Notes under the pieces: generated by a model | What the model saw: only the letters and a program-made list of their open reading frames with translations | Database searches by the model: none | Told to the model about the DNA's origin: nothing | Program-made: the position numbers and the translations under genes | From: Aromatoleum aromaticum EbN1 | GTDB lineage: Bacteria > Pseudomonadota > Gammaproteobacteria > Burkholderiales > Rhodocyclaceae | DNA: 64,000 bases | Direction of reading: 5' to 3' | NCBI RefSeq assembly: GCF_000025965.1 | Contig: NC_006513.1 | Coordinates: 1,612,001-1,676,000, forward strand | Part shown: piece after piece, positions 13,290 through 21,826 of the stretch | Position numbering within the stretch: position 1 is the first letter of the stretch | Layout of the letters: each line of letters starts with the position of its first letter

Positions 13290-13363
13290 CAGCGCGGCGG
13301 GACGGCGGGCAGTGCCCTGCGGGGTAACATGCCCGCTGCCTCGACACGCGACGGACGGACCGG

Positions 13364-15001
13364 ATGGCGCGTATTTACCCGGAAGGCTGGCGACAAATGC
13401 CGGCGAACGGCAGGCTCGCGCGCGAGCTCGACACGCTCGCGACGCTCGCCGCCGGCCTGCCCGACGACCACGCTGTCTATCACGGCGTGCACTGGACTCG
13501 CGTCGAGCGCGAACACGCGCTGTTCGGCGAAATCGACTTCGTCGTCGTCGGGCCGACCGGCCGGCTGTTGCTGATCGAGCAGAAATCGGGTTTCCTCGAC
13601 GAGACGCCGCAAGGGCTCGTCAGGACCTACGCGAAGGAAAAGAGCCACGTCGGCGTGGCGATGGCCCGCAGCGCCGGGCGACTGCGCGAGCGTCTCGCCG
13701 CTTTCCTCGACGGCCACCAGGCGGACGTCGACACGCTGCTGTACTGCCCCGACTATACTGTCCGCCAACCCGGCAGCGCCGGCATCGATCCGGCACGGAT
13801 CGTCGACGCCGGGCGCCGCGAACATCTCGCCGCGATCGTGCAGAGCCTGTTGCGCGAAGGGCCGCGCGACTGCGTCGTGCTCGACAACATCCACCGCTTT
13901 CTCGCGGACCAGCTCGAACTCGTGCCGGACGTCAACGCGTTCATCGGCCAGGCCGAAGCGCTGTATACGCGGCTTGCCGGTGGCCTCGCCGAATGGGCGC
14001 GACGCATCGACATGGAACCGTTCCGGCTGCGCGTGACCGGCACTGCCGGCAGCGGCAAGACGCAGCTCGCGATGGCGGTGTTCCGCGACGCGCTCGAAGC
14101 CGGGCGCCGGCCGCTGTACGTCTGCTACAACCGCCCGCTCGCCGACCACATCGCGCTGATCGCACCATCCGGCGGCGTCGTTGCCACTTACCATCAACTG
14201 TGCGACCGCGTGCTGCGCGCGCATGGGAACGTGCCGGACTTCTCGCCCCCGGACGCGTTCGAGCGCCTCGAACAGGCGTTCCGCGAACTCGAGCCCGGCG
14301 AGGAGTGGCAGTTCGACGAGCTGATCGTCGACGAAGGCCAGGACTTCCGCGACGCGTGGCGCGATGCGCTGCTGCGCCTGCTGCGCCCCGGCGGGCGCGC
14401 GTGGTGGCTCGAGGATCCGCTGCAGAACCTCTACGGCCGGCCACAGGTCGCGCTGCCCGGCTGGGTGCGCATCACGAGCGAGCGCAATTACCGCAGCCCG
14501 TCGGACATCATCGACACGCTGAACCGCGCGCTGCCGCTGCCGCGCGCGCTCGAAGCCGCCAGCCCCCTCGGCGGCTCCGGGGTCGAGATCCTGACGTGGA
14601 AAGACGAGACCGCGCTCGTCGAGCAGACCAAGCGCGCGATGACGCGCGCGCTCGGCCTCGGCTTTCGCCGCAACATGATCGCGACAATCACGTTCCGTGG
14701 CCGCGAGCACTCGCTGTTCACGCCGTACGAGCGGCTCGGCGCGCACCGCCTGAAAGCCTTCACCGGCAGCTACGACCTGCTCGGCAACCCGGTCTACTCG
14801 GACGGCGACTTCCTGATCGACTCGGTGTACCGCTTCAAGGGCCAGTCCGCGCCATGTGTGATCTTCACCGAGATCGACTTCGACACGCTCGACGAGCTGA
14901 CAGTGCGCAAGCTTTTCGTCGGCGCGACGCGCGCGAGCATGAAGCTGATCCTGGTCGCGTCGGACCGGGCGGCGCGGCTGCTCGCGCGGCAGCCGGAGTG
15001 A
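13364..15001 (+). CDS. NERD nuclease-domain / superfamily 1 helicase protein
   Basis: The 545-residue product combines an N-terminal NERD (nuclease-related) domain at about residues 15-130, with FGEIDFVVVGPTGRLLLIEQK matching the D...ExK nuclease core, and a UvrD/Rep-like helicase. Walker A GTAGSGKTQLA lies near residues 226-236, a DEGQDF Walker B near residue 323, SERNYRSP motif IV near 370, and a late motif with YRFKGQSAPCVIF near 485. Family members are poorly characterised and often lie in DNA-repair or defence contexts. Here it sits between the chaperone block and the foreign patch. Its biological role is not known. Confidence 0.85.
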   Translation: MARIYPEGWRQMPANGRLARELDTLATLAAGLPDDHAVYHGVHWTRVEREHALFGEIDFVVVGPTGRLLLIEQKSGFLDETPQGLVRTYAKEKSHVGVAMARSAGRLRERLAAFLDGHQADVDTLLYCPDYTVRQPGSAGIDPARIVDAGRREHLAAIVQSLLREGPRDCVVLDNIHRFLADQLELVPDVNAFIGQAEALYTRLAGGLAEWARRIDMEPFRLRVTGTAGSGKTQLAMAVFRDALEAGRRPLYVCYNRPLADHIALIAPSGGVVATYHQLCDRVLRAHGNVPDFSPPDAFERLEQAFRELEPGEEWQFDELIVDEGQDFRDAWRDALLRLLRPGGRAWWLEDPLQNLYGRPQVALPGWVRITSERNYRSPSDIIDTLNRALPLPRALEAASPLGGSGVEILTWKDETALVEQTKRAMTRALGLGFRRNMIATITFRGREHSLFTPYERLGAHRLKAFTGSYDLLGNPVYSDGDFLIDSVYRFKGQSAPCVIFTEIDFDTLDELTVRKLFVGATRASMKLILVASDRAARLLARQPE

Positions 15002-15026
15002 CGCTGGCCCGGATATTTCACCAAAG

Positions 15027-15047
15027 CCCGATTCCACAGGAATCGGG
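15027..15047. repeat. Near-perfect inverted repeat after the NERD helicase gene
   Basis: Arms CCCGATTCC (15027-15035) and GGAATCGGG (15039-15047) with a 3-base loop, 25 bases after the helicase stop. No T-run follows on the plus strand, so it is only a possible terminator or a protein-binding site at the border of the foreign patch. Confidence 0.6.
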
Positions 15048-15105
15048 GTAACGGGTTGAGCTTCCTTCGGCGGCGACTTTTCCCATAGGCGTGCTGTGGT
15101 CACGG

Positions 15106-15267
15106 TGCGACGGTCCCCCGACGACCGCCGCGAAACTGCGATTGCCCATGGCGGCGATAAGGCAGCCGGAAAGCGTGGTTGGCGACCTGTGTGAGGGACT
15201 CGACGTCACTCGGCAGACGTTGTGCCGGCACGTGTCACCAAGGGCGAGTTGCATCCAGCCGGTCTGA
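15106..15267 (+). pseudogene. Serine recombinase (Tn3-type resolvase/invertase) C-terminal remnant
   Basis: Reading in one frame from about 15106 to the stop at 15265-15267 gives a sequence that contains AAKLRLPMAAIRQPESVVGD then LCEGLDVTRQTLCRHVSP. This resembles the linker and helix-turn-helix of Tn3-family resolvases, where the usual text is KLRLAMAAMGQ...DLC.ELGITRQTLYRHV. The catalytic N-terminal domain with the active Ser is absent upstream, and the tail after HVSP is degenerate. It is therefore a decayed fragment of a site-specific recombinase, a sign of past mobile DNA next to the potassium genes. Recognition is from memory of the family pattern. Confidence 0.7.
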
Positions 15268-15591
<324 letters not shown>

Positions 15592-16947
15592 ATGACCTCG
15601 AGATATCTTGAGTTGAGAATTCGAGAGATCCAGCATCCGGCTCGCGTCGTCCCACTGGCATTCCTGATCACCATCCTGATCGGGACTGGGTTGCTCATGT
15701 TGCCGATCTCCCGTCCCGATGCGGTAAGCGCTCCATGGATCGTGGCCCTGTTCACGTCCGTCTCGGCCGTGTGCGTCACAGGTTTGATCACCGTGGACAC
15801 CGGCACCTACTGGTCGCCGTTTGGGCAGTGGGTGATCATGGCGCTGTTCCAGGTAGGCGGGTTCGGCATGATGACAGCTGCCACGCTGCTCGGGCTGATG
15901 GTGAACCGCTCCTTCCGGCTGCGTACGCGGCTCACCGCTCAGGCCGAAACGCACACGCTGGGCATCGGGGAGGTCTCCAGCGTGGCCAGGCTGGTGCTGT
16001 TCGTGACACTGATCGTTGAGGGGATCGCAGCGCTGGCGCTGATCGTGCGGCTGCGTACGGGTTATGAACTGCCTTGGGCCGAGGCGGCCTGGAGCGGTCT
16101 CTTTCACGCCGTTTCCGCCTTCAACAACGCTGGTTTCTCCATCCATGCGGACAGCTTGATGCGCTACGCGTCCGATGGCTTCCTGCTGACGCCAATCATG
16201 CTGGCGATTTTGATCGGTGGACTGGGCTTCCCGGTCCTGCATGATTTGCGCAGAAAACTTCGGAGTCCGCACCACTGGTCGGTACACACCAAGCTGACGC
16301 TGGTCGGCACCGGCGTGCTGCTGGCAGGTGGCACGATCATTCTGCTCGCCTTCGAGTGGTCGAACCCGCGCACGCTCGGTCCGATGGCGGTGGCCGACAA
16401 GGTGCTGTCGGCGATCTTCGCGTCCGTGTCTGCACGCACGGCCGGGTTCAATTCAGTCGACATCGGCGCTCTGACGCATGAAAGCCTTGGCCTGCACTAC
16501 TTACTGATGTTCATCGGTGGCGGTAGCGCAGGCACGGCGGGTGGCGTCAAGGTGGGAACCGCGATGATTCTGGTGATGCTGGTCATTGCCGAGATCAGAG
16601 GCCGGATGGATACCGAGGCGTTTGGCCGGCGTATCAGCCATTCGGCCCAGCGCCAGGCCATCACCGTGCTTGTCCTCGGCAGCGCCGTAGTCGTTCTGGG
16701 TACGGTGTTCATCCTGCACACTACTCGAATCGCCACGGATAGAGTCATCTTCGAGGTGGTCTCAGCCTTTGGAACCGTCGGTTTGTCCACTGGCATCACG
16801 GCCGAGCTGCCCGCCTCCGCACAACTCATTCTGGCCCTACTCATGTATATCGGCCGGGTTGGCACCATCACCCTCGCGGCGTCGCTTGCGCTGGGAGAGC
16901 ACCGCATGCCGTTCCGCTATCCAGAGGAGCATCCCGTTGTTGGCTAG
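15592..16947 (+). CDS. ktrB: Potassium uptake channel subunit, KtrB/TrkH family
   Basis: Membrane pore of a K+ (or Na+-dependent K+) uptake system. The 451-residue size fits KtrB. All four selectivity-filter loops are visible with central glycines: SAVCVTGLITVD, SAFNNAGFSI, VSARTAGFNSVD and VSAFGTVGLSTG. The intramembrane gating-loop motif GGGSAGTAGGVKVGT is also present. An in-frame GTG at 15568 is an alternative start, but the ATG at 15592 gives the usual short cytoplasmic N-terminus. Base composition and codon choice are less GC-biased than neighbouring genes, suggesting transfer. It overlaps ktrA by 11 bases. Confidence 0.94.
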   Translation: MTSRYLELRIREIQHPARVVPLAFLITILIGTGLLMLPISRPDAVSAPWIVALFTSVSAVCVTGLITVDTGTYWSPFGQWVIMALFQVGGFGMMTAATLLGLMVNRSFRLRTRLTAQAETHTLGIGEVSSVARLVLFVTLIVEGIAALALIVRLRTGYELPWAEAAWSGLFHAVSAFNNAGFSIHADSLMRYASDGFLLTPIMLAILIGGLGFPVLHDLRRKLRSPHHWSVHTKLTLVGTGVLLAGGTIILLAFEWSNPRTLGPMAVADKVLSAIFASVSARTAGFNSVDIGALTHESLGLHYLLMFIGGGSAGTAGGVKVGTAMILVMLVIAEIRGRMDTEAFGRRISHSAQRQAITVLVLGSAVVVLGTVFILHTTRIATDRVIFEVVSAFGTVGLSTGITAELPASAQLILALLMYIGRVGTITLAASLALGEHRMPFRYPEEHPVVG

Positions 16948-17635
16948 GCTATTTACAGAGCAGTTCGCCTTTTCGAAGGGCGACAGTGTGGTCGTGATCG
17001 GCCTGGGCCGCTTCGGCGGGGCCGTCGCCAACTCCCTGATGCAACTGGGTCACGACGTGATGGGGATCGACCGCGATGCGGAGCCGGTTCACGAGTGGGC
17101 CGATCTGCTCACCCATGCGGTGCAGGCCGATTCGACCAACGCGATGACTATGCGCCAACTCGGCGTGGCCGATTTCGCGCACGCCATCGTGGGTATCGGC
17201 GGCGACCTCGCAGCCAGTCTGATGACGGTAATGGCGCTGACCGAACTGGAGATTCCCGACATCTGGGTCAAAGCCATGACGCCCCAGCACGGCAAGATCG
17301 CCGAGCGTATCGGCGCGCACCACATCGTCTATCCGGAAGCCGACATGGGCGAGCGCGTCGCCCATCTGATCAGCGGGCGGATGATGGACTATATTGAGTT
17401 CGAAGATGGCTTCGCAATCGCGAAGATCCACGCGCCCGCCGCCACCCACGACCTCACGCTCGCCGCGTCGGCCGTGCGCGAGAAGTTCGGTGTCACGGTC
17501 GTCGGCATCAAGCGTGCCCATGAAGATTTCCAGCACGGAAAGCCGAACAGTATCGTGCGCCCGGGTGATCTGTTGATCGTTTCCGGCCCCACCAAGAAGG
17601 TCGAGGCTTTTGCCGCCAGCGGCCGCCGCCGTTAG
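16937..17635 (+). CDS. ktrA: Potassium uptake regulatory subunit, KtrA/TrkA family
   Basis: Cytoplasmic ring-forming regulator of the KtrB pore. The 232-residue product has an RCK_N domain starting DSVVVIGLGRFGGAVANSL (Rossmann GxGxxG for ATP/ADP or NAD) and an acidic ribose-binding turn (GIDRDAEPV), then an RCK_C domain from about residue 145 (YIEFEDGFAIAKIHAPAATH). No ATG fits this N-terminus. TTG at 16937 is chosen because AGAGGAG lies about 7 bases upstream; TTG at 16940 is equally possible. The start overlaps the ktrB end, so the pair is translationally coupled. Confidence 0.9.
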   Translation: MLARLFTEQFAFSKGDSVVVIGLGRFGGAVANSLMQLGHDVMGIDRDAEPVHEWADLLTHAVQADSTNAMTMRQLGVADFAHAIVGIGGDLAASLMTVMALTELEIPDIWVKAMTPQHGKIAERIGAHHIVYPEADMGERVAHLISGRMMDYIEFEDGFAIAKIHAPAATHDLTLAASAVREKFGVTVVGIKRAHEDFQHGKPNSIVRPGDLLIVSGPTKKVEAFAASGRRR

Positions 17636-17719
17636 CGAGCCCGGTCACCTGCTGATGAGAACGGAGCTGTGCTCCGACCGGCGGGTTCCTGCTTCTACTT
17701 CTGAAAGGGCTTTCGGTAC

Positions 17720-17941
17720 ATGCTCAACTGGATCCTGAGTCAATTCAAGCGGCAGCGGACTGAAGATCTCGAGCGGGCGCGAGAAATGGTCAGGGCTGCC
17801 AAAAGTGGCAGGCAACGTATCGACCCCGTCAAGGCACGCGAGCTGGCCCGCGCACTCGGGATCGAAGTCGATGCCCATCAGAGCATTGATCAGGTAATTG
17901 ACAAAATCCGACGCTATCTCACACGCATTGGCGAGAGGTGA
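17720..17941 (+). CDS. Small unknown protein of the potassium patch
   Basis: A 73-residue product, rich in Arg and Lys, with no signal peptide or membrane segment. It is predicted to be largely helical: an amphipathic N-terminal part (MLNWILSQFKRQRTEDLERA) and a second half with AKSGRQRIDPVKARELARAL that could be a small DNA- or RNA-binding helical pair. GAAAGG lies about 13 bases before the ATG. It follows ktrA by 84 bases on the same strand and shares its composition. I do not recognise a family. Confidence 0.55.
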   Translation: MLNWILSQFKRQRTEDLERAREMVRAAKSGRQRIDPVKARELARALGIEVDAHQSIDQVIDKIRRYLTRIGER

Positions 17942-18306
17942 AACTGACCGCCTGGAAGCACTGAACGAGAGTCAGGCAAGGTGAGCGCGGCCTCTGCTGG
18001 TGAGCCCTTTCGAATGACCGTAGTGCCTCGACAACAGGCATCAATCCGAGCGCGAACGAACGGCAGCAACGGGGCGGAAACGGCCATCGACTGTTCGGTA
18101 TCGCCGCGTCTCGCCACCCAATCCAAATACTCACGTCGATTGCGGTGCGGTGCGCTTCAGGCTTTCGGGCAGTCGCCTTCTGGAAACGAAGCGGAACCCG
18201 GGCTTGCAAAAATGGGCAATCGGGCAGATCGCAGACGCACCGCGCCGTGCTCGCGAGATTGACAGGCAGGCTGCGCCTCGGGCATGGCCGAAAGCGACGC
18301 CCCGCT
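17942..18306. other. Intergenic stretch without recognisable gene
   Basis: No convincing reading frame, terminator or RNA was seen. Composition is intermediate between the potassium patch and the GC-rich genes further right, so the right border of the foreign patch probably lies here. Confidence 0.5.
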
Positions 18307-18876
18307 TCAACCTTTCTTCGCGAACTTCCCCACCAGCTGCTGCAGCTTCTCGGCCTTGCGGCGTTCGGCTTCCTCGGCGGCGCGCTTGGCCTTTTCGGCT
18401 TCGAGGGCATCCTTCTTGCGCTTCGCGGCTTCGGCGAAGCGCTCCTTCAGCGTCTGCTTCGCGTGGGCGCGCTGCTCTTCGGTGACTTCGCCTTCGGGCT
18501 TGCCGTCGAGGTCGAAGCGCGCCGTCGCCTTTTCCATGACTTTCAGGTAGCGCGTCGAGGCGGTGTGCAGGCGCATCGCGCTGCGGATCACCTTGCGGTC
18601 GAGCTCAGGGAAGCGGGCGGCGATCGCCTTGTCGATGCGCAGCGCGAGCGGCCTGACGTCGCGGAAAGTCGGCGAGGCTTCCTGCAGCTTCAGCAGCAGG
18701 CCGCGTGCGTCGAGGTGCGGGCGCTTCGCTGCGGGCTGCGCTTTGGCGGTCGCTTCAGCTGCGGTCGCTTCGGCGGTCTGCGCTTCGGCGGTCTGCGCTT
18801 CGGCTTCGGGGGTCTGCGCTTCGGCTTCGGGGGCTTGCTCGTCGAGCTGCGCTTCGGAACGGGTTTCGGTAGTCAT
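18307..18876 (-). CDS. ProQ/FinO-domain RNA chaperone
   Basis: Likely RNA-binding protein acting on small RNAs and mRNA 3' ends. The 189-residue product has a low-complexity N-terminal tail (about residues 8-50) made of Pro/Ala-Glu-Ala-Gln-Thr units, then a FinO/ProQ domain from about residue 55 (LLLKLQEASPTFRDVRPLAL, then IRSAMRLHTASTRYLKVMEK and FDLDG), and a Lys/Glu-rich helical tail. The N-terminal Met of the longer open frame (18918) is less likely than the ATG at 18876, which starts MTTETRSEAQ. It is 97 bases downstream of the formate dehydrogenase alpha gene on the same strand. Confidence 0.87.
   Translation of the reverse strand: MTTETRSEAQLDEQAPEAEAQTPEAEAQTAEAQTAEATAAEATAKAQPAAKRPHLDARGLLLKLQEASPTFRDVRPLALRIDKAIAARFPELDRKVIRSAMRLHTASTRYLKVMEKATARFDLDGKPEGEVTEEQRAHAKQTLKERFAEAAKRKKDALEAEKAKRAAEEAERRKAEKLQQLVGKFAKKG
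18741..18838 (-). repeat. In-frame imperfect repeats in the ProQ N-terminal tail
   Basis: Units built on TCGGCGGTCTGCGCT (15 bases) and TCGGCTTCGGGGGTCTGCGCT-like (21 bases) are repeated within the coding region. They encode PEAEAQT/AEAQT/AEAT blocks. Unit sizes are multiples of three, so expansion or contraction changes tail length without breaking the gene. Confidence 0.8.
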
Positions 18877-18973
18877 TGCGGGGACGGAAATGCTTCGGCT
18901 GCGGACGGGAGCGCGCATGATCGCACGAAATACCGCAGGATGGCCGCCGCCACGCCGCGGCCATCCTCATGCA

Positions 18974-21826
18974 TCACGCTTGCGCCCGGCTTTCGGCGCT
19001 CAGCTTCACCGCGCAGTACTTGAACTCCGGGATCTTGCCGAACGGGTCGAGCGCCGGCTGCGTCAGCAGGTTCGCCGCCGCTTCGACGTAGCAGAACGGC
19101 ATGAACACCGAGCCGCGCTGCACCGCTTCGTCGGCGCGCGCTTCGAGCACGATCGCGCCGCGCCGCGTCTCGAGGCGCACGCGCGCGCCCGACTCGATCG
19201 CCTGCGCGGCGAGGTCGTCCGGATGCACCGAGCACCACGGCAGCGGCTCGAGCGCGTCGAGGACATCGGCGCGGCGCGTCATCGAGCCGGTGTGCCAGTG
19301 CTCGAGCACGCGCCCGGTCGTCAGCACCATCGGGTAATCGGCGTCGGGCAGTTCGGCCGCCGGCAGCGGCCCGACCGCGACGAAGCGCGCGCGGCCGCTC
19401 GGCGTGGGGAAATCGGCCTCGAACAGCACCGGCTGCGACGGCTCGTCTTCGGCGAACTTCGGCGCGACGACCGCTCCTTCGGTTTCGAGCGCCGCCCACG
19501 TGATGCCGGCGTAGCTCGGCAGCGCCCGGCGCAGTTCGTCGAAAATCTCGGCCGGGCCGGCGTAGTCCCACGCGAGGCCCAGGCGCTGCGCGATGCTCTG
19601 GATGATCCACCAGTCGGGGCGCGCGTCGCCGGGCAGCGGCAGCACCGGCTGCGACAGCTGCACGAGGCGGTCGGTGTTCGTGAAGCTGCCGGTCTTTTCC
19701 ATCAGGCTCGACGCCGGCAGGATCACGTCGGCGAGCATCGCCGTCTCGGTGAGGAACAGATCCTGCACGACGAGGTGATCGAGCCCGGCGAGCGCGGCGC
19801 GCGCGTGCGCGAGGTCCGGGTCGGACATCGCCGGGTTCTCGCCTTCGATATACATGCCGCGGATGTCGCCCGCGAGCGCAGCGTCCATGATCTCGACGAC
19901 GGTCAGGCCGGGCCTGTCGGACAGCTTCGTTCCCCACAGCGTCTCGAACTTCGCGCGCACGGCCGGATCGGCGACGTGCTGGTAGTCCGGGAACATCATC
20001 GGGATCAGGCCGGCATCCGACGCGCCCTGCACGTTGTTCTGGCCGCGCAGCGGATGCAGCCCGGTGCCGCGGCGGCCGATCTGCCCGGTCATCAGCGCGA
20101 GCGCGATCAGGCAGCGCGAGTTGTCGGTGCCGTGGATATGCTGCGAGATCCCCATGCCCCAGAAGATCATGCTGTTCGGGCTGCGCGCGTAGAGGCGGGC
20201 GACTTCGCGCACGGTCTCGGCCGGGATGCCGGTGATCGCTTCGACACGCTCGGGCGGGAACGCGAGCGCAGCAGTGCGGAACGCGTCGAAGCCGGTCGTG
20301 CGCGCAGCGATGAAGGCGTCGTCGGTCAGACCTTCGTCGATGATCACGCACGCGAGCGACAGCAGCAGCGTGACGTCCGCGTCCGGGCGGAACTGCAGGA
20401 AGCGGTGCGCGTGGCGGGCGAGCGGGGTTTCGCGCGGGTCCATCAGGACGAGTTTCGCGCCCCGCTCGACGGCGTTCTTCATGAACGACGCTGCGACCGG
20501 GTGGTTCGACGCCGGGTTCGCGCCGATGACGACAATCACGTCGGCAAATTCGACGTCGCGCACCGGGTTCGACACCGCGCCCGAGCCGATGCCTTCGAGC
20601 AGCGCAGCGACCGACGACGCATGGCACAACCGCGTGCAGTGATCGACGTTGTGCGTGCCGAAGCCCACGCGCACGAGCTTCTGGAACAGGTACGCTTCCT
20701 CGTTGCTGCCTTTCGCCGAGCCGAAGCCGGCGAGCGCGTGCGGGCCATGCGCGGCTTTTATGCGCGCCAGCCCTGCGGCAGCGAAGTCGAGCGCCTCGTC
20801 CCACGTCGCTTCGCGGAACGCTGCGAGCGGGTTCGACGGGTCGAGGTCGACCGCCTTCGGGATGCCCGGCTTGCGAATCAGCGGCGTCGTCAGGCGATGC
20901 GCGTGGCGCGGGTAGCCGAAGCCGTAGCGTCCTTTCACGCACAGCCGTCCGGCGTTCGCGGGACCGTCACGGCCTTCGACGTGGACGATTTTCGCCGCCG
21001 GGCCGTCGCCGGCGACGTGATAGGTCATCTGGCAGCCGACGCCGCAGTACGGGCATAGCGAGTCAATCGCGCGCATTGCGGGCTTTGCCAGGGGCGCGGC
21101 CGGCTCGACGGGCAGCGCGCCCGCCTCCGGCTTCGCCGCGAACGGGCCACCGGGGCGAGGGACTGCCGCGTCGGCGCTTGTGCCCGGGAAATCCGCAAGC
21201 GCCGCCGGCAGCAGCGCACCGGTCGGACAGGCCTGCACGCACTCGCCGCAGCCGACGCACGAGGACGTGCCCATCGCGTCGTCGAAGTCGAACACGATCG
21301 CGGTGTCCGCACCGCGCCGGGCGAGCCCGATGACGTCATTGACCTGCACTTCGCGGCACGCACGCACACAGCGCGTGCACTGGATGCACGCGGCAAGGTC
21401 GACCGCGATGCCGGGGTGGCTGCGGTCGGGCTGCGGCTGCGCGCGCGGGGCGAAGCGTGAGTCCGTCACGCCCAGTTCGTCGCACCAGTGCGCAAGCTCG
21501 GAGTCGGGCTTCTCGGCCGCGGCGGGCACGTCGGCGCGCAGCAGTTCGAGCACCAGGCGCTGCGACGCGCGAGCGCGCTCGCTCGTCGCTTTCACCTTCA
21601 TGCCGGGTTTCGGGGCGCGGCAACAGGACGGCGCGAGCACGCGCTCGCCGTCGATCTCGACGACGCACGCGCGGCAGTTGCCGTCGGCGCGCATGCCGTC
21701 GGTGTAGCACAGGTGCGGGATATCGACGCCGGCGCGGCGCGCCGCAAGCAGGATCGTTTCGCCGGGTTGTGCATCGATTTCGCGGCCGTCGAGTTCGAAG
21801 CGGACGGGGTTCGTCGGAGCGTTCAT
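18974..21826 (-). CDS. NAD-linked formate dehydrogenase, molybdopterin (alpha) subunit
   Basis: Cytoplasmic catalytic subunit oxidising formate to CO2. The 950-residue product has an N-terminal [2Fe-2S] ferredoxin domain (CYTDGMRADGNCRACVVEID), two [4Fe-4S] motifs (CIQCTRCVRACRE and CVGCGECVQACPTG), then the molybdopterin oxidoreductase with its own [4Fe-4S] motif (CPYCGVGC). The metal ligand position in DHCTRLCHASS is Cys401 instead of selenocysteine. The C-terminal guanine-dinucleotide-binding domain contains VLTTGRVLEHWHTGS. Its ATG overlaps the stop of the NADH-binding subunit (ATGA). Formate is a product of BoxC in this same region, which suggests its substrate source. Confidence 0.93.
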   Translation of the reverse strand: MNAPTNPVRFELDGREIDAQPGETILLAARRAGVDIPHLCYTDGMRADGNCRACVVEIDGERVLAPSCCRAPKPGMKVKATSERARASQRLVLELLRADVPAAAEKPDSELAHWCDELGVTDSRFAPRAQPQPDRSHPGIAVDLAACIQCTRCVRACREVQVNDVIGLARRGADTAIVFDFDDAMGTSSCVGCGECVQACPTGALLPAALADFPGTSADAAVPRPGGPFAAKPEAGALPVEPAAPLAKPAMRAIDSLCPYCGVGCQMTYHVAGDGPAAKIVHVEGRDGPANAGRLCVKGRYGFGYPRHAHRLTTPLIRKPGIPKAVDLDPSNPLAAFREATWDEALDFAAAGLARIKAAHGPHALAGFGSAKGSNEEAYLFQKLVRVGFGTHNVDHCTRLCHASSVAALLEGIGSGAVSNPVRDVEFADVIVVIGANPASNHPVAASFMKNAVERGAKLVLMDPRETPLARHAHRFLQFRPDADVTLLLSLACVIIDEGLTDDAFIAARTTGFDAFRTAALAFPPERVEAITGIPAETVREVARLYARSPNSMIFWGMGISQHIHGTDNSRCLIALALMTGQIGRRGTGLHPLRGQNNVQGASDAGLIPMMFPDYQHVADPAVRAKFETLWGTKLSDRPGLTVVEIMDAALAGDIRGMYIEGENPAMSDPDLAHARAALAGLDHLVVQDLFLTETAMLADVILPASSLMEKTGSFTNTDRLVQLSQPVLPLPGDARPDWWIIQSIAQRLGLAWDYAGPAEIFDELRRALPSYAGITWAALETEGAVVAPKFAEDEPSQPVLFEADFPTPSGRARFVAVGPLPAAELPDADYPMVLTTGRVLEHWHTGSMTRRADVLDALEPLPWCSVHPDDLAAQAIESGARVRLETRRGAIVLEARADEAVQRGSVFMPFCYVEAAANLLTQPALDPFGKIPEFKYCAVKLSAESRAQA

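Noticed and set aside
16769-16936. Upstream extension of ktrA inside ktrB
   Set aside because: The extension overlaps ktrB in another frame and is Pro/Ser/Arg-rich; a coupled TTG start is better supported by the Shine-Dalgarno.
18563-21058. An 831-codon open frame on the plus strand
   Set aside because: Antisense to formate dehydrogenase alpha; same Arg-rich shadow character.
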